A stretch of 64,000 nt of DNA, taken from Eucommia ulmoides (Eukaryota; Streptophyta; Magnoliopsida; Garryales; Eucommiaceae). A program made the position numbers and the translations under genes. The stretch is taken from contig CM028326.1 in NCBI GenBank assembly GCA_016647705.1, positions 16,555,901-16,619,900 on the forward strand, written 5' to 3'. Of this stretch, positions 36,403-46,266 are shown one piece after another. The first letter of the stretch is position 1, and every line of letters begins with the position of its first letter. A model generated the notes under the pieces. It was not told the origin of the DNA. It ran no database searches and saw only the letters and a list, made by a program, of their open reading frames with translations.

Positions 36403-37130
36403 ATATCACTAGAATTAGGATATTAATTGAATTATTACCTATCTGGGGATAGAAATTCCAACTGAAATTTTTTACTTATCAATTTGTATTGGTGAGTTGT
36501 GTGACTGATTAAATACTGTTGGAGGTATTTAATCAAGAGTAGCCGGGTTTCAGTCTCTTCCTGTAAAAAGATTGAGGAAGTAATTCTTCCTGAATAGAAT
36601 TGTATTTTGAGTGAATTTTGTAACGGTTCAATCCCTACCGGGTAAAAGAATATTTGGAGTGATTAGTGAGATTTTGATTCTTTAGCCTTATTGTTAAAAA
36701 AGATTAGGTTATTCTTTAACCTGTAAAAAGTAGAGATTCTTCCTTAACTTGGAAAAATGATATTGTAAAAGTTGATTCTGAGCCTGTAAAAGAATCGATG
36801 TGAGGGTTTGGTTCCTACCTTTAAAGGAATCATGAGTATTAATTAGTGGGTGCAAATCTCCGTGGGATTCGGAGGACTGGATTAACCAAGAGTAGTTTGG
36901 TGAATCAGAATATATCTTGATGTGCTGCAATATTTATTTTGTTTATTTTTGCTGTTTGGTGTGCACTTAGTTAATTATTTAATTCCGCTGTGATATAAAG
37001 ATAATAATTAATTTAGAATTAAAATTAATTATTTGATTTATTAAGGTTTTATTCTGATAAATTTTTAATTACCCAATTTAACCCCCCCCCCCCCCCTCCC
37101 CCCACTCTTGGGTATTCCACTGGGCCAACA
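36403..37130 (+). repeat. SIRE-like copia LTR, 3' piece
   Basis: Aligns with the last 650-700 bases of the LTRs at 52042-54175 and 56815-58956 (TTACTTATCAATTTGTA, GGTTTCAGTCTCTTCC, CGAATCTCCGTGGG-like text). It ends CTGGGCCAACA at 37130. It is 5'-truncated and carries a C-run at about 37083-37098 where the full copies have only a few C. Confidence 0.8.
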
Positions 37131-37146
37131 AGAAGAAAATCAAAGG

Positions 37147-37570
37147 TCACCCATATAGGCGCCATTGGAGATTCGACATTAACGTGAACTCTAACATCCA
37201 TTTGAACATACGAAGAGGGAAACGATGAACATACCAGTGCTCTTTAAGCCAAAGTCGTTGAAAGTCCTCCTCTGATTTCAATTGGATGAGGATGTGCTTC
37301 TGGTCAAGGAAGCCAACATCAAATTCGGCAGTCAGGTTCAAGGCTAACAACATCTCCTTGATTGCGTCGAAGGAGGGTCGGCCTTGATCAAATTTGCTAA
37401 AAAGGACCAACTGGAATGGGGAGGAGAGTTTGGCCACTTCATCATCCGTGAAGAATATCGTCAGTTCGCCATGGTAGGTTTAAATCGATTTTTGGGAACG
37501 ATTGGCGCCTTCGCTTGAAGGAGATTAGCGAAAGATTGCTGAGCAAAGGGAATATCGGAAGAGGTTTGTT
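37147..37570 (-). pseudogene. DUF4283 fragment, LINE ORF1-like
   Basis: The minus-strand frame 37147-37437 reads MAKLSSPFQLVLFSKFDQGR, then PSFDAIKEMLLALNL, FLDQKHILIQLKSEEDFQRL and WYVHRFPLRMFKW, the DUF4283 domain common in ORF1 of plant LINEs and in related retroelement proteins. Upstream text (SFANLLQAKAPIVPKNRF at about 37490-37550) fits the stretch before that domain in another frame, so at least one frameshift or stop separates them. The part after the FKW motif is lost. No LINE ORF2 or poly(A) adjoins it, so it is an isolated remnant. Confidence 0.65.
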
Positions 37571-37772
37571 CATCTTTAATATACAAGTACTTCAATTGCA
37601 TATTTTCATTTTGCTGCTTTTCATTTTGAAATTCAATCTCAGCACTAAGGTTTTTCCATTAAAGCTATCTTTATTTTGAGATCCTTGATTTATTGATCCC
37701 ATTCTCTCAAAGTACTTGTTACCACATACACTTTTGCAACAAGTTTGTCGCTCTCATTTTATTTATTTAATT

Positions 37773-37860
37773 TTGTTTTTAACACACGCGCCCATGAACG
37801 CACCCGGTGAGATTTGAACCCCACACCACCTATGTGGGCCCTTTGTCGTTCTTATTTAAT
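37773..37860 (-). repeat. Possible tRNA-derived SINE remnant
   Basis: On the minus strand GGGGTTCAAATCTCACCGGG contains an RNA polymerase III B-box (GGTTCAAATCT). A convincing A-box at the usual distance was not found, so this is a worn or truncated copy at best. Confidence 0.35.
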
Positions 37861-38855
37861 TGTGTCGTTTTGTATTGTTTGGGGGTTTCAAAGGGTCAAC
37901 AAGCAAAGTGGTAGAAAGATTTATTGAAGGAAAATCTAAAGAAGAAAAAAATTAATTTACCCATTGTATCTTGCTTGGTGGATGATGCACCAACTTCTAG
38001 ATTGTTAATTGGTGTGGTATATTTTTCGATAATATTGTTAGACACTTCATTGTTTCTAATCACATTAGTCATGTCTTCTTGAGTGAGTCCAATATTGAAG
38101 GACGGTCCATTATTGGAAGTTTTGTCTTTGGCCCTCATTTGACTAGATCTGAAGATACGTTCTTGATACTTGCTTCAACGATACATGCACTGGCCGTTCT
38201 TGGTGAATCATTTTGTGTTTGTTTTTCTTTTCAAGTGGCCAGTTGAAAAATTGATCTCAAAACGATGATCGTCATTACACACAATATATAAATCTTCTAC
38301 TAGAATGGGTTCTAATTCACTTTCGTTGACGTGTAAGGCATAATATTTTACTAAAACCAAACATAGTATAATATACCAAATGTACCTATTAGGTAGAACA
38401 ATATTCATAGAATATTAAACAAGTAATAATAGACAACAATTTCTAACCTACTAGGTAAAACATTGTAAATAAATAGTAGATATCATTTAATGCAGCAACA
38501 CATAAGTTCGTAGCAATAAACAATAATTGTAACATATTATGTAAATCGTTATTAATAAATATGAAATATCTTATAGAACAGTAAATAGTTAACAGCTACT
38601 AACTCATTGTTTGTCACTTATTGGTAAAACATTATGAATAACAGCAAATATTACATATGCCAACAAATACTAAGTTGTTAATATTTTAACAAGAAGTATG
38701 TGTACACTGTCAAATATCCAATACCATGATTAAATTAAATAAATATATTGAAAAAAAAAGGAGTAAATTAGTTTGTACTCCAAAATTCATAAATATTTAA
38801 GTTTTACTACAGTACCATTAATTAATCAACTAAAATCCCATTATATGTATTGCAT
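37861..38855. other. Intergenic, AT-rich, no gene recognised
   Basis: Two short minus-strand frames (37896-38138 and 38208-38408) show no family I can name. The first (GPSFNIGLTQEDMTNVI) faintly recalls text seen in transposon-borne Ulp1-type proteins, which is too weak for a call. Confidence 0.3.
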
Positions 38856-39077
38856 AAAAAATTAATCAATGAACTAACATAGTGTAGCTCAAGTGGTAAG
38901 ACACGTTTGAGTTGAAACAGTTGAGTGACATTTGGAAGGTCAGGAGATCGAGCCTACGAAAAAACACTTGTTGAAAGGGACAATCACTCGCCCTAAACGA
39001 GATTAATTTCACACTCTGTGTAGATGTAGAGAAACTTGTGGGTATACCAAAAGTAAAAAAAAAAATTAATCAATGAA
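38856..39077 (+). mobile_element. tRNA-derived SINE with intact target duplications
   Basis: The body at 38874-39059 holds an A-box-like TAGCTCAAGTGGTAAG (about 38884-38899), a B-box-like GATCGAGCC (about 38947-38955) and an A-rich tail. The flanks AAAAAATTAATCAATGAA (about 38856-38873 and 39060-39077) are identical, an 18-bp duplication partly merged with the tail. Spacing of the boxes and length (about 190 bp) fit plant SINEs. I cannot name the family. Confidence 0.8.
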
Positions 39078-41208
39078 AATTTTCAAAAATCCAAACAATC
39101 ACTAATTCAACAACGTATATCAACTTATAAATAAGGCAACTCAATTAAATTATCGAAAAAATATTTGTTTTTCAATTGGGTTAAAATTTGTGGGCCATCT
39201 TAACTAAGATGTCTGGTAAAAAATTAAAAAAAAACACAAAATTGGAACTTTGGAGAATGGCCCAATAGAGCAATCTATCCAAACCCATAAGCCCAAAAAA
39301 GAATACCCAAAAATTAGCAAGAAAAAAATTTCAGCCCATCTTGCGTCCTGTCATGTCAGTGTTGGGACCCGGGAGGCTTTATAGAAGAAAGGGACTTTTT
39401 GGTGGAATAATTTCTTCTGCTAAACCTTTACGTTTCTTTCTTCAACCTCCAACATTCAAGATTCTCTTTCAATAAAGGACGCGAAAAGGAAAATACACGC
39501 AAAACTAGTGTACACTGTACAAGACTATTTTATATCACGTCTTAGTTATTATATATTTTTTTTTTGAATTTTCTTTTATGTATGTTTCATCTTTCCATTA
39601 AAATTTATTATCGAATTTTATTATAAAATCATGTGATAATTTTCACCAGTGAATCCAAAAGTTCAAGAGAGACTTGAATCTAATTGAATTCCAAGTAGCT
39701 CCGCCGCTATAAAAAAAATAATTTTAACTAACTCTCAAATTATTAAAATCTGAACAATAAAACACCATAGATATAATTAAATGAAATAATATAAAAAAAA
39801 ATTGAATAATAAATAATTAAAAAATATCCTTTAACTTTAAATAACCTAAACTAATCTAATTAAAATAGTTCACTTTAATTCAATAGCTAAATTAAATAAT
39901 CCAATACTCAAAGTAACAAACTTTTTTGAAGCCAAATTATCGTACTTAGAGGGAGGAAACTCTTCGAATATAGCTCATATTTAAGAGAAGATTAATTTTG
40001 CTTACTATGATGCCTAGTGGGTTGGAGTTCTTATTTCTATTCTTCATGAGCCAAAATGGTAGTTAATTCATTTGTTTAGTTTTTTGTCTATTGGGTTGAG
40101 TTGCTCTTATATGACGAGAAAAAGTGTGATCTTCATGTAATTTTACTCTAAATCTTACAGGTAAATCTCAAGGAATGAGTCACAGTAAGCAATTCAAAAC
40201 GTTGAGGGACTCAATTAGAACTTTTAGAAATAGAAGGATTTAATCCGCAGAGCATAAAATGGGAAAAAAGTGATTTCGTCATGCAATTTAATCTGTGGTA
40301 AGTTTTAAAATTAACCATATTAAGAAGTTGATGGCAAGTTGTGAATTCTCTCATGATCACCTCCCATCTACAAAAATATTGAGATATTTTTTATTTATTT
40401 ATTTTTGAATATTACGATAAGGTGTGTCAGTATCGATTAATTATTTACCTGAGCGATTTTAAAGGTGTATTTTCCACATCGATATGGTGTATTTAAGATT
40501 AAACTTAAAATTTAATTCTTAAAATAATTTTCAGAAAAATCGAATTTTTATTAACAAAGAAATAAACATGTAAATGAATTAACAACTCCAGGGTAATAGT
40601 AAGAGACAACTAATAATAATAAGGAAGGCCAAAGCAGTAGCAGCAAAAGGAGTAGAAACAAACAAAGAAAAACAGGCTGTAAATGGAATGTGTGTTGCTG
40701 CCAAAAGGGGACCCAATTGAATCAGCAAATTTGATGATTTATCACATCATTGGCCTGATCATATTGTCCTCAACCCTTAATAAATGATTCCAATCCACAA
40801 CACAAACATCAAACCATTATCATCCATATCATGATTCATGAATTGTTATTTTTAATACAATCTTAAGATTACATGAAATAAGTGAAATGTTCCATTTGAT
40901 TAATATACTAATTTAGTAATTTCGTACAAGTTTAATACATGGATATAAAGATTAAATAATTTTTAGTTCGCATCGAGAAAAATTGATATGTAAAGTAAAA
41001 ATGTTAAGGCAGTGAATATGTTTATTGGTCAATTCAAGATTGACAGTTGTCATTTAGTGTGCAAAATCCCTTTAAAAAAAAAAAAAGGTACTAGTATGTT
41101 TACCAGTCTATAGTGTGTGCCACTGGACGGGAATATGCAATATCCGAGAAAAAAAAAAAAAAAAAGCACTAGTTTCAGTACATCTGCTAGAGGTAGTAGA
41201 GGCTGGGA
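39078..41208. other. Intergenic, AT-rich
   Basis: No gene seen. A segment at about 40420-40500 (AAGGTGTGTCAG ... TATGGTGTATTTAAGATT) resembles one at about 44265-44380 on the other side of the host gene. Poly(A) tracts at 41073-41085 and 41146-41165. Confidence 0.4.
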
Positions 41209-41784
41209 ATGAAAGGAAAAGGACGCCATAAACTTCCAAATCCTCCGACACCCTTTCGTTTTCACACTGCCTTTCCTTTTCTTATTTTTCCCCCTCTCTC
41301 TTTCTATCTCTCTATTCATAGCCGTGGAGCGCTCTGCATAAATCAATACAGATACCCTTATCAAAAATTCCTTTGGGAAATTTGTTTTCCTCTCACTTCA
41401 ATCACAATTGAGTGACTGAAAGAGAGATAGAGCGCTCTCAGATGCTCTAATTTACTTTCTCTGTTTGTTTTCGTCTCTTACAAGTTACGAGTAAAGGTAG
41501 GAGGTAGAAGAATCTTTCCTGAATTTCCCCACTCCTTTTTCACCATTGAAACCCAGTTAGTTCCATATTTTCCCAGAAAGTTGAGACCAAGAAAGCGTTC
41601 CTCATATTTTCTCATAAAAGCAAATATTCGAATTGTCTTCCACTCTTCACCTCTCCAAATTTCAAGTAATTAAATCGACTTCTTCCCCTTCGATTTTGGT
41701 CAATCCACTAGATCTTTCAATTACCGACTCCACAAACTCTAGCGTTAGCAATCGGAATTTGAAAAAAAAAAAAAAAAAGTGAAA
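41209..41784 (+). promoter_or_regulatory. Probable 5' untranslated region and promoter of the SPARK-type gene
   Basis: Strongly CT-rich stretches (41270-41330, 41445-41475 and 41510-41560) upstream of the start codon, as in many plant leaders. No clear TATA box was seen. An A-run ends 5 bases before the ATG. Where transcription starts cannot be told from the sequence. Confidence 0.45.
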
Positions 41785-43835
41785 ATGAGAGTCGAATTGG
41801 GAAATCTTACATTGAAGACGCTCTCGTTTATCTTTATAGTATCGGTTTTCGATCCGGCCGTAGCTAGTCTGCTTTTTGAACCGGCGCAGCCATTAAATCC
41901 GGGTGACTATTCGTCTTCGATTTCCGTGCCGGCTTTTCCGGTCCAGACCGACGCCGAAACTTGCCGGCTCGATCTATCCACTGAGCTTTTCGGCGGCGTG
42001 AACGACGCGTGCGGACGGAATCTCGACCGGAGCCGATGCTGCCCCGTGCTGGCTGCATGGCTGTTCGCCGCTCACGCTCGATCGGCTCTTCAGGTGCCTC
42101 TGGCTTTGCCGCCGGAGGCGATGGACTCATCCGTCATGCCGATGATGCCAGACGACCCGCAGAAGTGTGTGAACTCGCTTCAGAGCTCACTGCAGAGCCG
42201 GAACATATACATTCCCCAGCCTAACGCATCGTGCGACGCCGTCCTGTGTTTCTGCGGGATTAGGCTTCATCAGATCACCTCCTTGAGCTGCCCGGCTGCG
42301 TTTAACGTTACCGGTCATCGGAATGCAACTCCGACAGATGCGGTCAGGAATCTTGAGAATAATTGCCGGAATTCGTCTTACGCCGGCTGTACCAAGTGTC
42401 TAGGTGCTCTGCAAAAGGTCAGCTTTTATTTTTATTTTCTTATTTCTAATTCTGTTATTAATTCGATATTAGTGTATTTTTGGACTTCTTTACCAAATAA
42501 ATATTTTTTTAAAAAAAATAATCTGACAACACAAAAGTTCAAACTTATTTATCAAGTGTGAGTATCCAGTGTTCGTAACACCGGAACCGTTTCTAATTTT
42601 ATTTTATTTTTTATCCCGGCGTTCAAAACGCTGGGACAAAAAAAACTAATCTCCCTGGCTTAGCCCTGACGTTCACAACGTCGGGACTAAAGCCCTTTTT
42701 TTTTATTTTTTTTACCAATAGAAAGAGCAGAGAGAGAGAGGAGAGAGAGAGAAATGAAATGGGTTGAAAATTTAAGTATTTTTTTTACATTTTATACTCC
42801 TAAAGTTTTACTATTATTTCATACAATTGTTTTTGTTTTATACTTTTCTCTCTTTTTTTTTTTTTTTTTCTTCGTTTTTTATTAAAAAAAAAAATTGTTT
42901 ATTAATTTTAATTTCTTTGATTGTTAAAATTTAAATTTAAAAGTGAAATCAAAAGGTCGATCGAATAAGTCAAACGTTTAACTAGTTAAAACAGTGAGGT
43001 AAAAAGTTCTGAAAACTAATCAAGTCGATTGATCGACTTGACAAATCAATCAGCCGTTGAAAATAGTGAATTTAAATTGTATGTCTTGATCTAACATGTC
43101 AACCGAATGTGACATCCTGTCAATTAAATTGAATTTTTACTTGAACTCTTACCTGGTAAATAAGTTTGAACTCACATGTTGTCAGAATTTTTTTAAAAAA
43201 AAATATTTATTATGTAAAAAACTCGTGTATTTATGTGGCAATTTTTTATTTTTTTTTTAACTCTAATTTAAAAATAAAAAATAAAAAAATAAAATTATAC
43301 ACGATTACAATTTGTGTTTTATTGATGAACATTAAAAAAAATCGAAAAGATCAATACACGTATTATATTCTCGTAGTTACATGTATTTAATTTGTATGAA
43401 AAATATTTATTAGATATAATAAATATAACAAAAGTGTGTAATTATATTATATTTTGAATGAGATTAATAATAAATTATATTTATTATTTAGGATTAATTA
43501 CCAATTATCCCTTACAGTTGAAAGGCGAGGGTAAAAATAGAATTCACAACAGTGATCGAGCGAGCAAGATGTTCAGCCGGGACTGTCAGCTGATGGGGCT
43601 GACGTGGCTGCTAGCGAAGAACAAGACGGCGTACATACCAACGGTCTCCGCTGTGCTGCGCGCCGTCATGTACAGTGCGCACCCACCACACGACTCACGA
43701 TGCAGCCCTGATCAGGAGAACATGCCCTTGGCCGTCGATTCTCTCCAGTTCGAGAAAATCGATTCATCATCAACTTTGCCGGTGTATCTATTTCCGATTT
43801 TACCCTTTATCATTTCTCTTTCTCTGTTCATGTAG
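41785..43835 (+). CDS. GPI-anchored SPARK-domain protein, At4g28100-like, two exons
   Basis: Exons 41785-42417 and 43518-43835, with a GT-AG, phase-0 intron of 1100 bp. The product has 316 residues. Residues 1-28 form a signal peptide (TLSFIFIVSVFDPAVAS). The body has LDLSTELFGG (63-71), SRCCPVLAAWL (83-93), CDAVLCFCGIRLH (150-162) and GCTKCLGAL (201-209). Exon 2 gives DCQLMGLTWLLAKNKTAYIP and MPLAVDS. Fourteen cysteines and N-glycosylation sites at Asn147, 174, 180 and 196 suit an extracellular protein. A small-residue stretch (DSSST, 293-297) then a hydrophobic tail (298-316) predict a GPI anchor. Arabidopsis At4g28100 has this order and about this length; its role is not established. The start is the ATG at 41785; the upstream GTG in frame is not used in plants. 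The gene looks intact. Confidence 0.9.
42418..43517 (+). other. Intron of the SPARK-type gene, with inserted repeat material
   Basis: The donor is AAG followed by GTCAGC and the acceptor CCCTTACAG. Three short inverted repeats follow one another at about 42570-42690 (CAGTGTTC/GTAACACCGG-like, CGGCGTTC/AACGCTGGG, CTGACGTTC/AACGTCGGG). A GA-rich microsatellite lies at about 42724-42755, and a perfect 20-base palindrome at 43021-43040 (CAAGTCGAT, TG, ATCGACTTG). These suggest one or two small transposon insertions enlarged the intron. Confidence 0.7.
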
Positions 43836-44735
43836 GTTGGGTATATTATTCTTCATAGATGGGTCTTTTGCATCTGTTCTCTTTTCTCTTTTCTTTAGCC
43901 AAATTTTACTTTAGGCAAATGAGATGAGTAGATTGTCCCTCAATTTTATTTCATTTCTATCTCAGTTTATTTAAGTTATATTACTAAGTTTATAAACAAA
44001 TTGATTACTACAAATTATCAAAAATCAATAAATATTGTTTCAATGATTTTTTATAATTCCACAATGGCAACAATTTCACTAATTTTTTATAATTCCACTA
44101 AATATTAACACTTTTTTTTTTTTAAGGAAAAAGAGAAAAACAAACAAACTAAGAATTATACGGAACAAGCGAACAAGTCTCGTTTTTGAAATTGGCTATG
44201 AGAAGTCGTTCCAACCCCTTCAGGGGAATATTAACACCTTCATTGAATATATATATATTTGTTAGACGTTAAGGTGTGTCTGAATCAACTTTAAGTGCAT
44301 ATTGACTAATCACCTCTTAGGGGATCTTAAGGGCACATTCCTTATTCGGTATTGTGTATTTAGGATTTTACTTATGGAGTGCTCTCGAGGAGAATAGAAT
44401 ATATGTTGACAAGAAAATAGGTATCTCCTTTAACCAACTAAACTAACCATCTTGGGTGAAAATTCACTTATATAAATAAATGAAAATATACTTCATATTG
44501 GGATAAATTTTAGGGAAAATCGGTGATTAGTCCTTTCTTAGTATTAGGTTTTAATTTAGTCCCTTAAGTTGGATTTCACTTGAATTTTAGTTCCGCATTG
44601 CAAGAATTGTAGGGATATTACAGGGGTTTTATAGTGAATATTAGTTACATATAACAAATATTAGTTACAATTTCATAATTGTTATTTTGTTTTACATATA
44701 TCTGTGTATTTTTTATTACATGTACTTATATAATA
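43836..44735. other. 3' flank of the SPARK-type gene and unassigned repeat
   Basis: Contains a possible polyadenylation signal AATAAA at 44036-44041, about 200 bases after the stop. A repeat-like block at about 44160-44400 shares short blocks with about 40420-40500. No gene seen. Confidence 0.4.
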
Positions 44736-44850
44736 GGGTTAATTACACTTTACCCCCTGTGGTTTGATGCATTTGCACTTTAACCCCCTGTGGTTCAAAT
44801 GTCGCCATTTACCCCCTGTGATTTTGGACTTAAGTGCAAAACTAATATTT
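44736..44850 (+). repeat. Left TIR of the MULE
   Basis: Starts GGGTTAATTACACTTTACCC and matches the right end (about 50358-50475, reverse complement) through GGACTTAAGTGCAA. Confidence 0.88.
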
Positions 44851-45060
44851 TCTGTTAAAGTTGACAGAATTGAGCTCCACGCGCCTACAACGAGAATTGG
44901 CTTGTTTTTTGTGCTTTTCCTCTAAAGTGCATTTTTTTTTCCATTTTACCCCCACATTTCTCTATATGGCCATCTATTCTCACTCATTTTTTTTGCACAA
45001 AACTAACATTTCTCACTTTTTTTTTTTTTTTTTTTTTTTTTATCCATATTTTTATTTTTT

Positions 45061-45428
45061 ATGTCTTCTTCAAGTGTTTTTTGTGATTATTTTGGAAAAA
45101 AAAAATGCAAATGTAGTCGAATAGCCGATTTGAAAGTCATTCAAAGTGAGACCTTCAAAAGAAAAATGGTACTACGGATGTAGCAACAAAGGATGCAACT
45201 CATTTTTTGGTTGGTATGAAGATGAAGTTTCGTTCAAAGGTTTCGTTTAAAGGAAAAGAGGAAATTAACGAGGATAGGCATAATGAAGATTATTTTCTTC
45301 TCAAAAAATGATTGGAAAAATTAGAAGTGAAAATTCAAATCATTGAAGCAAATCATGTCATTTTTCAAAAAATTGTGTTTTGTGTGTTTATTGTTGCAAT
45401 TTTAGTTATGTTTATGGCAATGAAATGA
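45061..45428 (+). pseudogene. Decayed GRF-type zinc-finger gene carried by the MULE
   Basis: The start MSSSSVFCDYFGKKKCKCSR gives the first cysteines. After a frame change near 45165 the text reads KWYYGCSNKGCNSFFGWYED, the GxxYYGC ... GCNxFxWYDE part of the GRF zinc finger. Further on, after another frame change and with one stop, KLEVKIQIIEANHVIFQKI and VFCVFIVAILVMFMAMK give a short coiled-coil-like stretch and a membrane-like tail. This order (Ser-rich start, GRF finger, coiled coil, C-terminal hydrophobic segment) is that of many small plant GRF proteins of unknown function, which are often multicopy. It has about two frameshifts and one or two stops. It is convergent with the transposase. 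Whether it was an original MULE gene or a captured host gene cannot be told here. Confidence 0.6.
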
Positions 45429-45596
45429 ATGTATAAATGTGTAATCTTTGAAGTAATGAAATTTCAATGATCCATCTTTTATTTGTTAACTCGTCATCCA
45501 TGAAGTTCATAATAATTATTATCTCATACATATCAAATTGTGTAATTTCATTACAATACACCAATATTATCAAATTACATCTATAAGTACATTTAA

Positions 45597-46260
45597 ACCA
45601 TCGAAAAAACGCTGCCGTCCAAAAAAAAATGTAAGCAGCTGTCCAAAAAGCAGTCCAAAAAATGTTGTCCAATATTCACCAAACGTTATCCAAAAAACGA
45701 TGTGCCGTCCAAAACAAAACTGTAATCAGCTGTCCAAAAGGCAGTCCAAAAAACACTATCCAATATTTACTAAACGTTGTCCAAAAAATATTGTGCCGTC
45801 CAAAAAAAAAATTGTAAGCAGCTGTCCAAAAAACGCTGTCCAATATTCACCAAACGTTGTCCAAAAAACGCTGTGCTGTCCAAAAAAAAATCTGTAAGCA
45901 GCTGTCCAAAACGCTGTCCACTCTCCAAAAAAGGCTGTCCCAAAAACGCTATCCAAAAAACTAGTCCAAAGCTGCAACCAACAAGACTAACACCATAATG
46001 GCAACAATACACCACAACAATACATCAATTTTGTCCAAACAACAATACACCAAACGCTGTCCAAAATTGTGCTAAAAAACTGTTCAATATTCACGAGACA
46101 ATGTCCAAAAAATGCGGTGCCATCCAAAAAAAAAAATTTGTTCAATATTCACCAAACGATTGCCAAAAAATGCTTTGCAGTCCCAAAAAATAGATTTCAA
46201 TATTGAACAGATTCACCAATTGAACAAAAAACACTGTGTCGTCCAACGATTTAAAAAAAA
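45597..46260. repeat. Tandem array built on GTCCAAAA, inside the MULE
   Basis: The core TGTCCAAAA or CGTCCAAAA recurs more than 20 times. Larger units of about 100 bp (AAGCAGCTGTCCAAAA, then CCAATATTCACCAAACG, then GTGCCGTCC) are seen at least four times between 45610 and 45960 and then fade. Open frames here on both strands are by-products of the repeat. Confidence 0.85.
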
Positions 46261-46266
46261 ATGCAG

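Noticed and set aside
37896-38408. Two minus-strand frames as a host gene
   Set aside because: Short, AT-rich, no splice-linked partner and no clear family.
38880-38960. A tRNA gene
   Set aside because: A- and B-box-like motifs are present but there is no cloverleaf, and an A-tail with 18-bp duplications shows a SINE.
41779-41784. GTG at 41779 as start of the SPARK-type protein
   Set aside because: The ATG at 41785 is in the same frame and begins a good signal peptide; plants do not normally start at GTG.
42418-42561. Read-through of exon 1 into the intron as the natural protein end
   Set aside because: The text after the donor is AT-rich and unlike the family, while exon 2 restores the conserved part in phase.
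45538-46015. Overlapping open frames on both strands (CPKNAVQYSPN-like repeats)
   Set aside because: They follow from the lack of stops in the GTCCAAAA tandem repeat and match no protein family.
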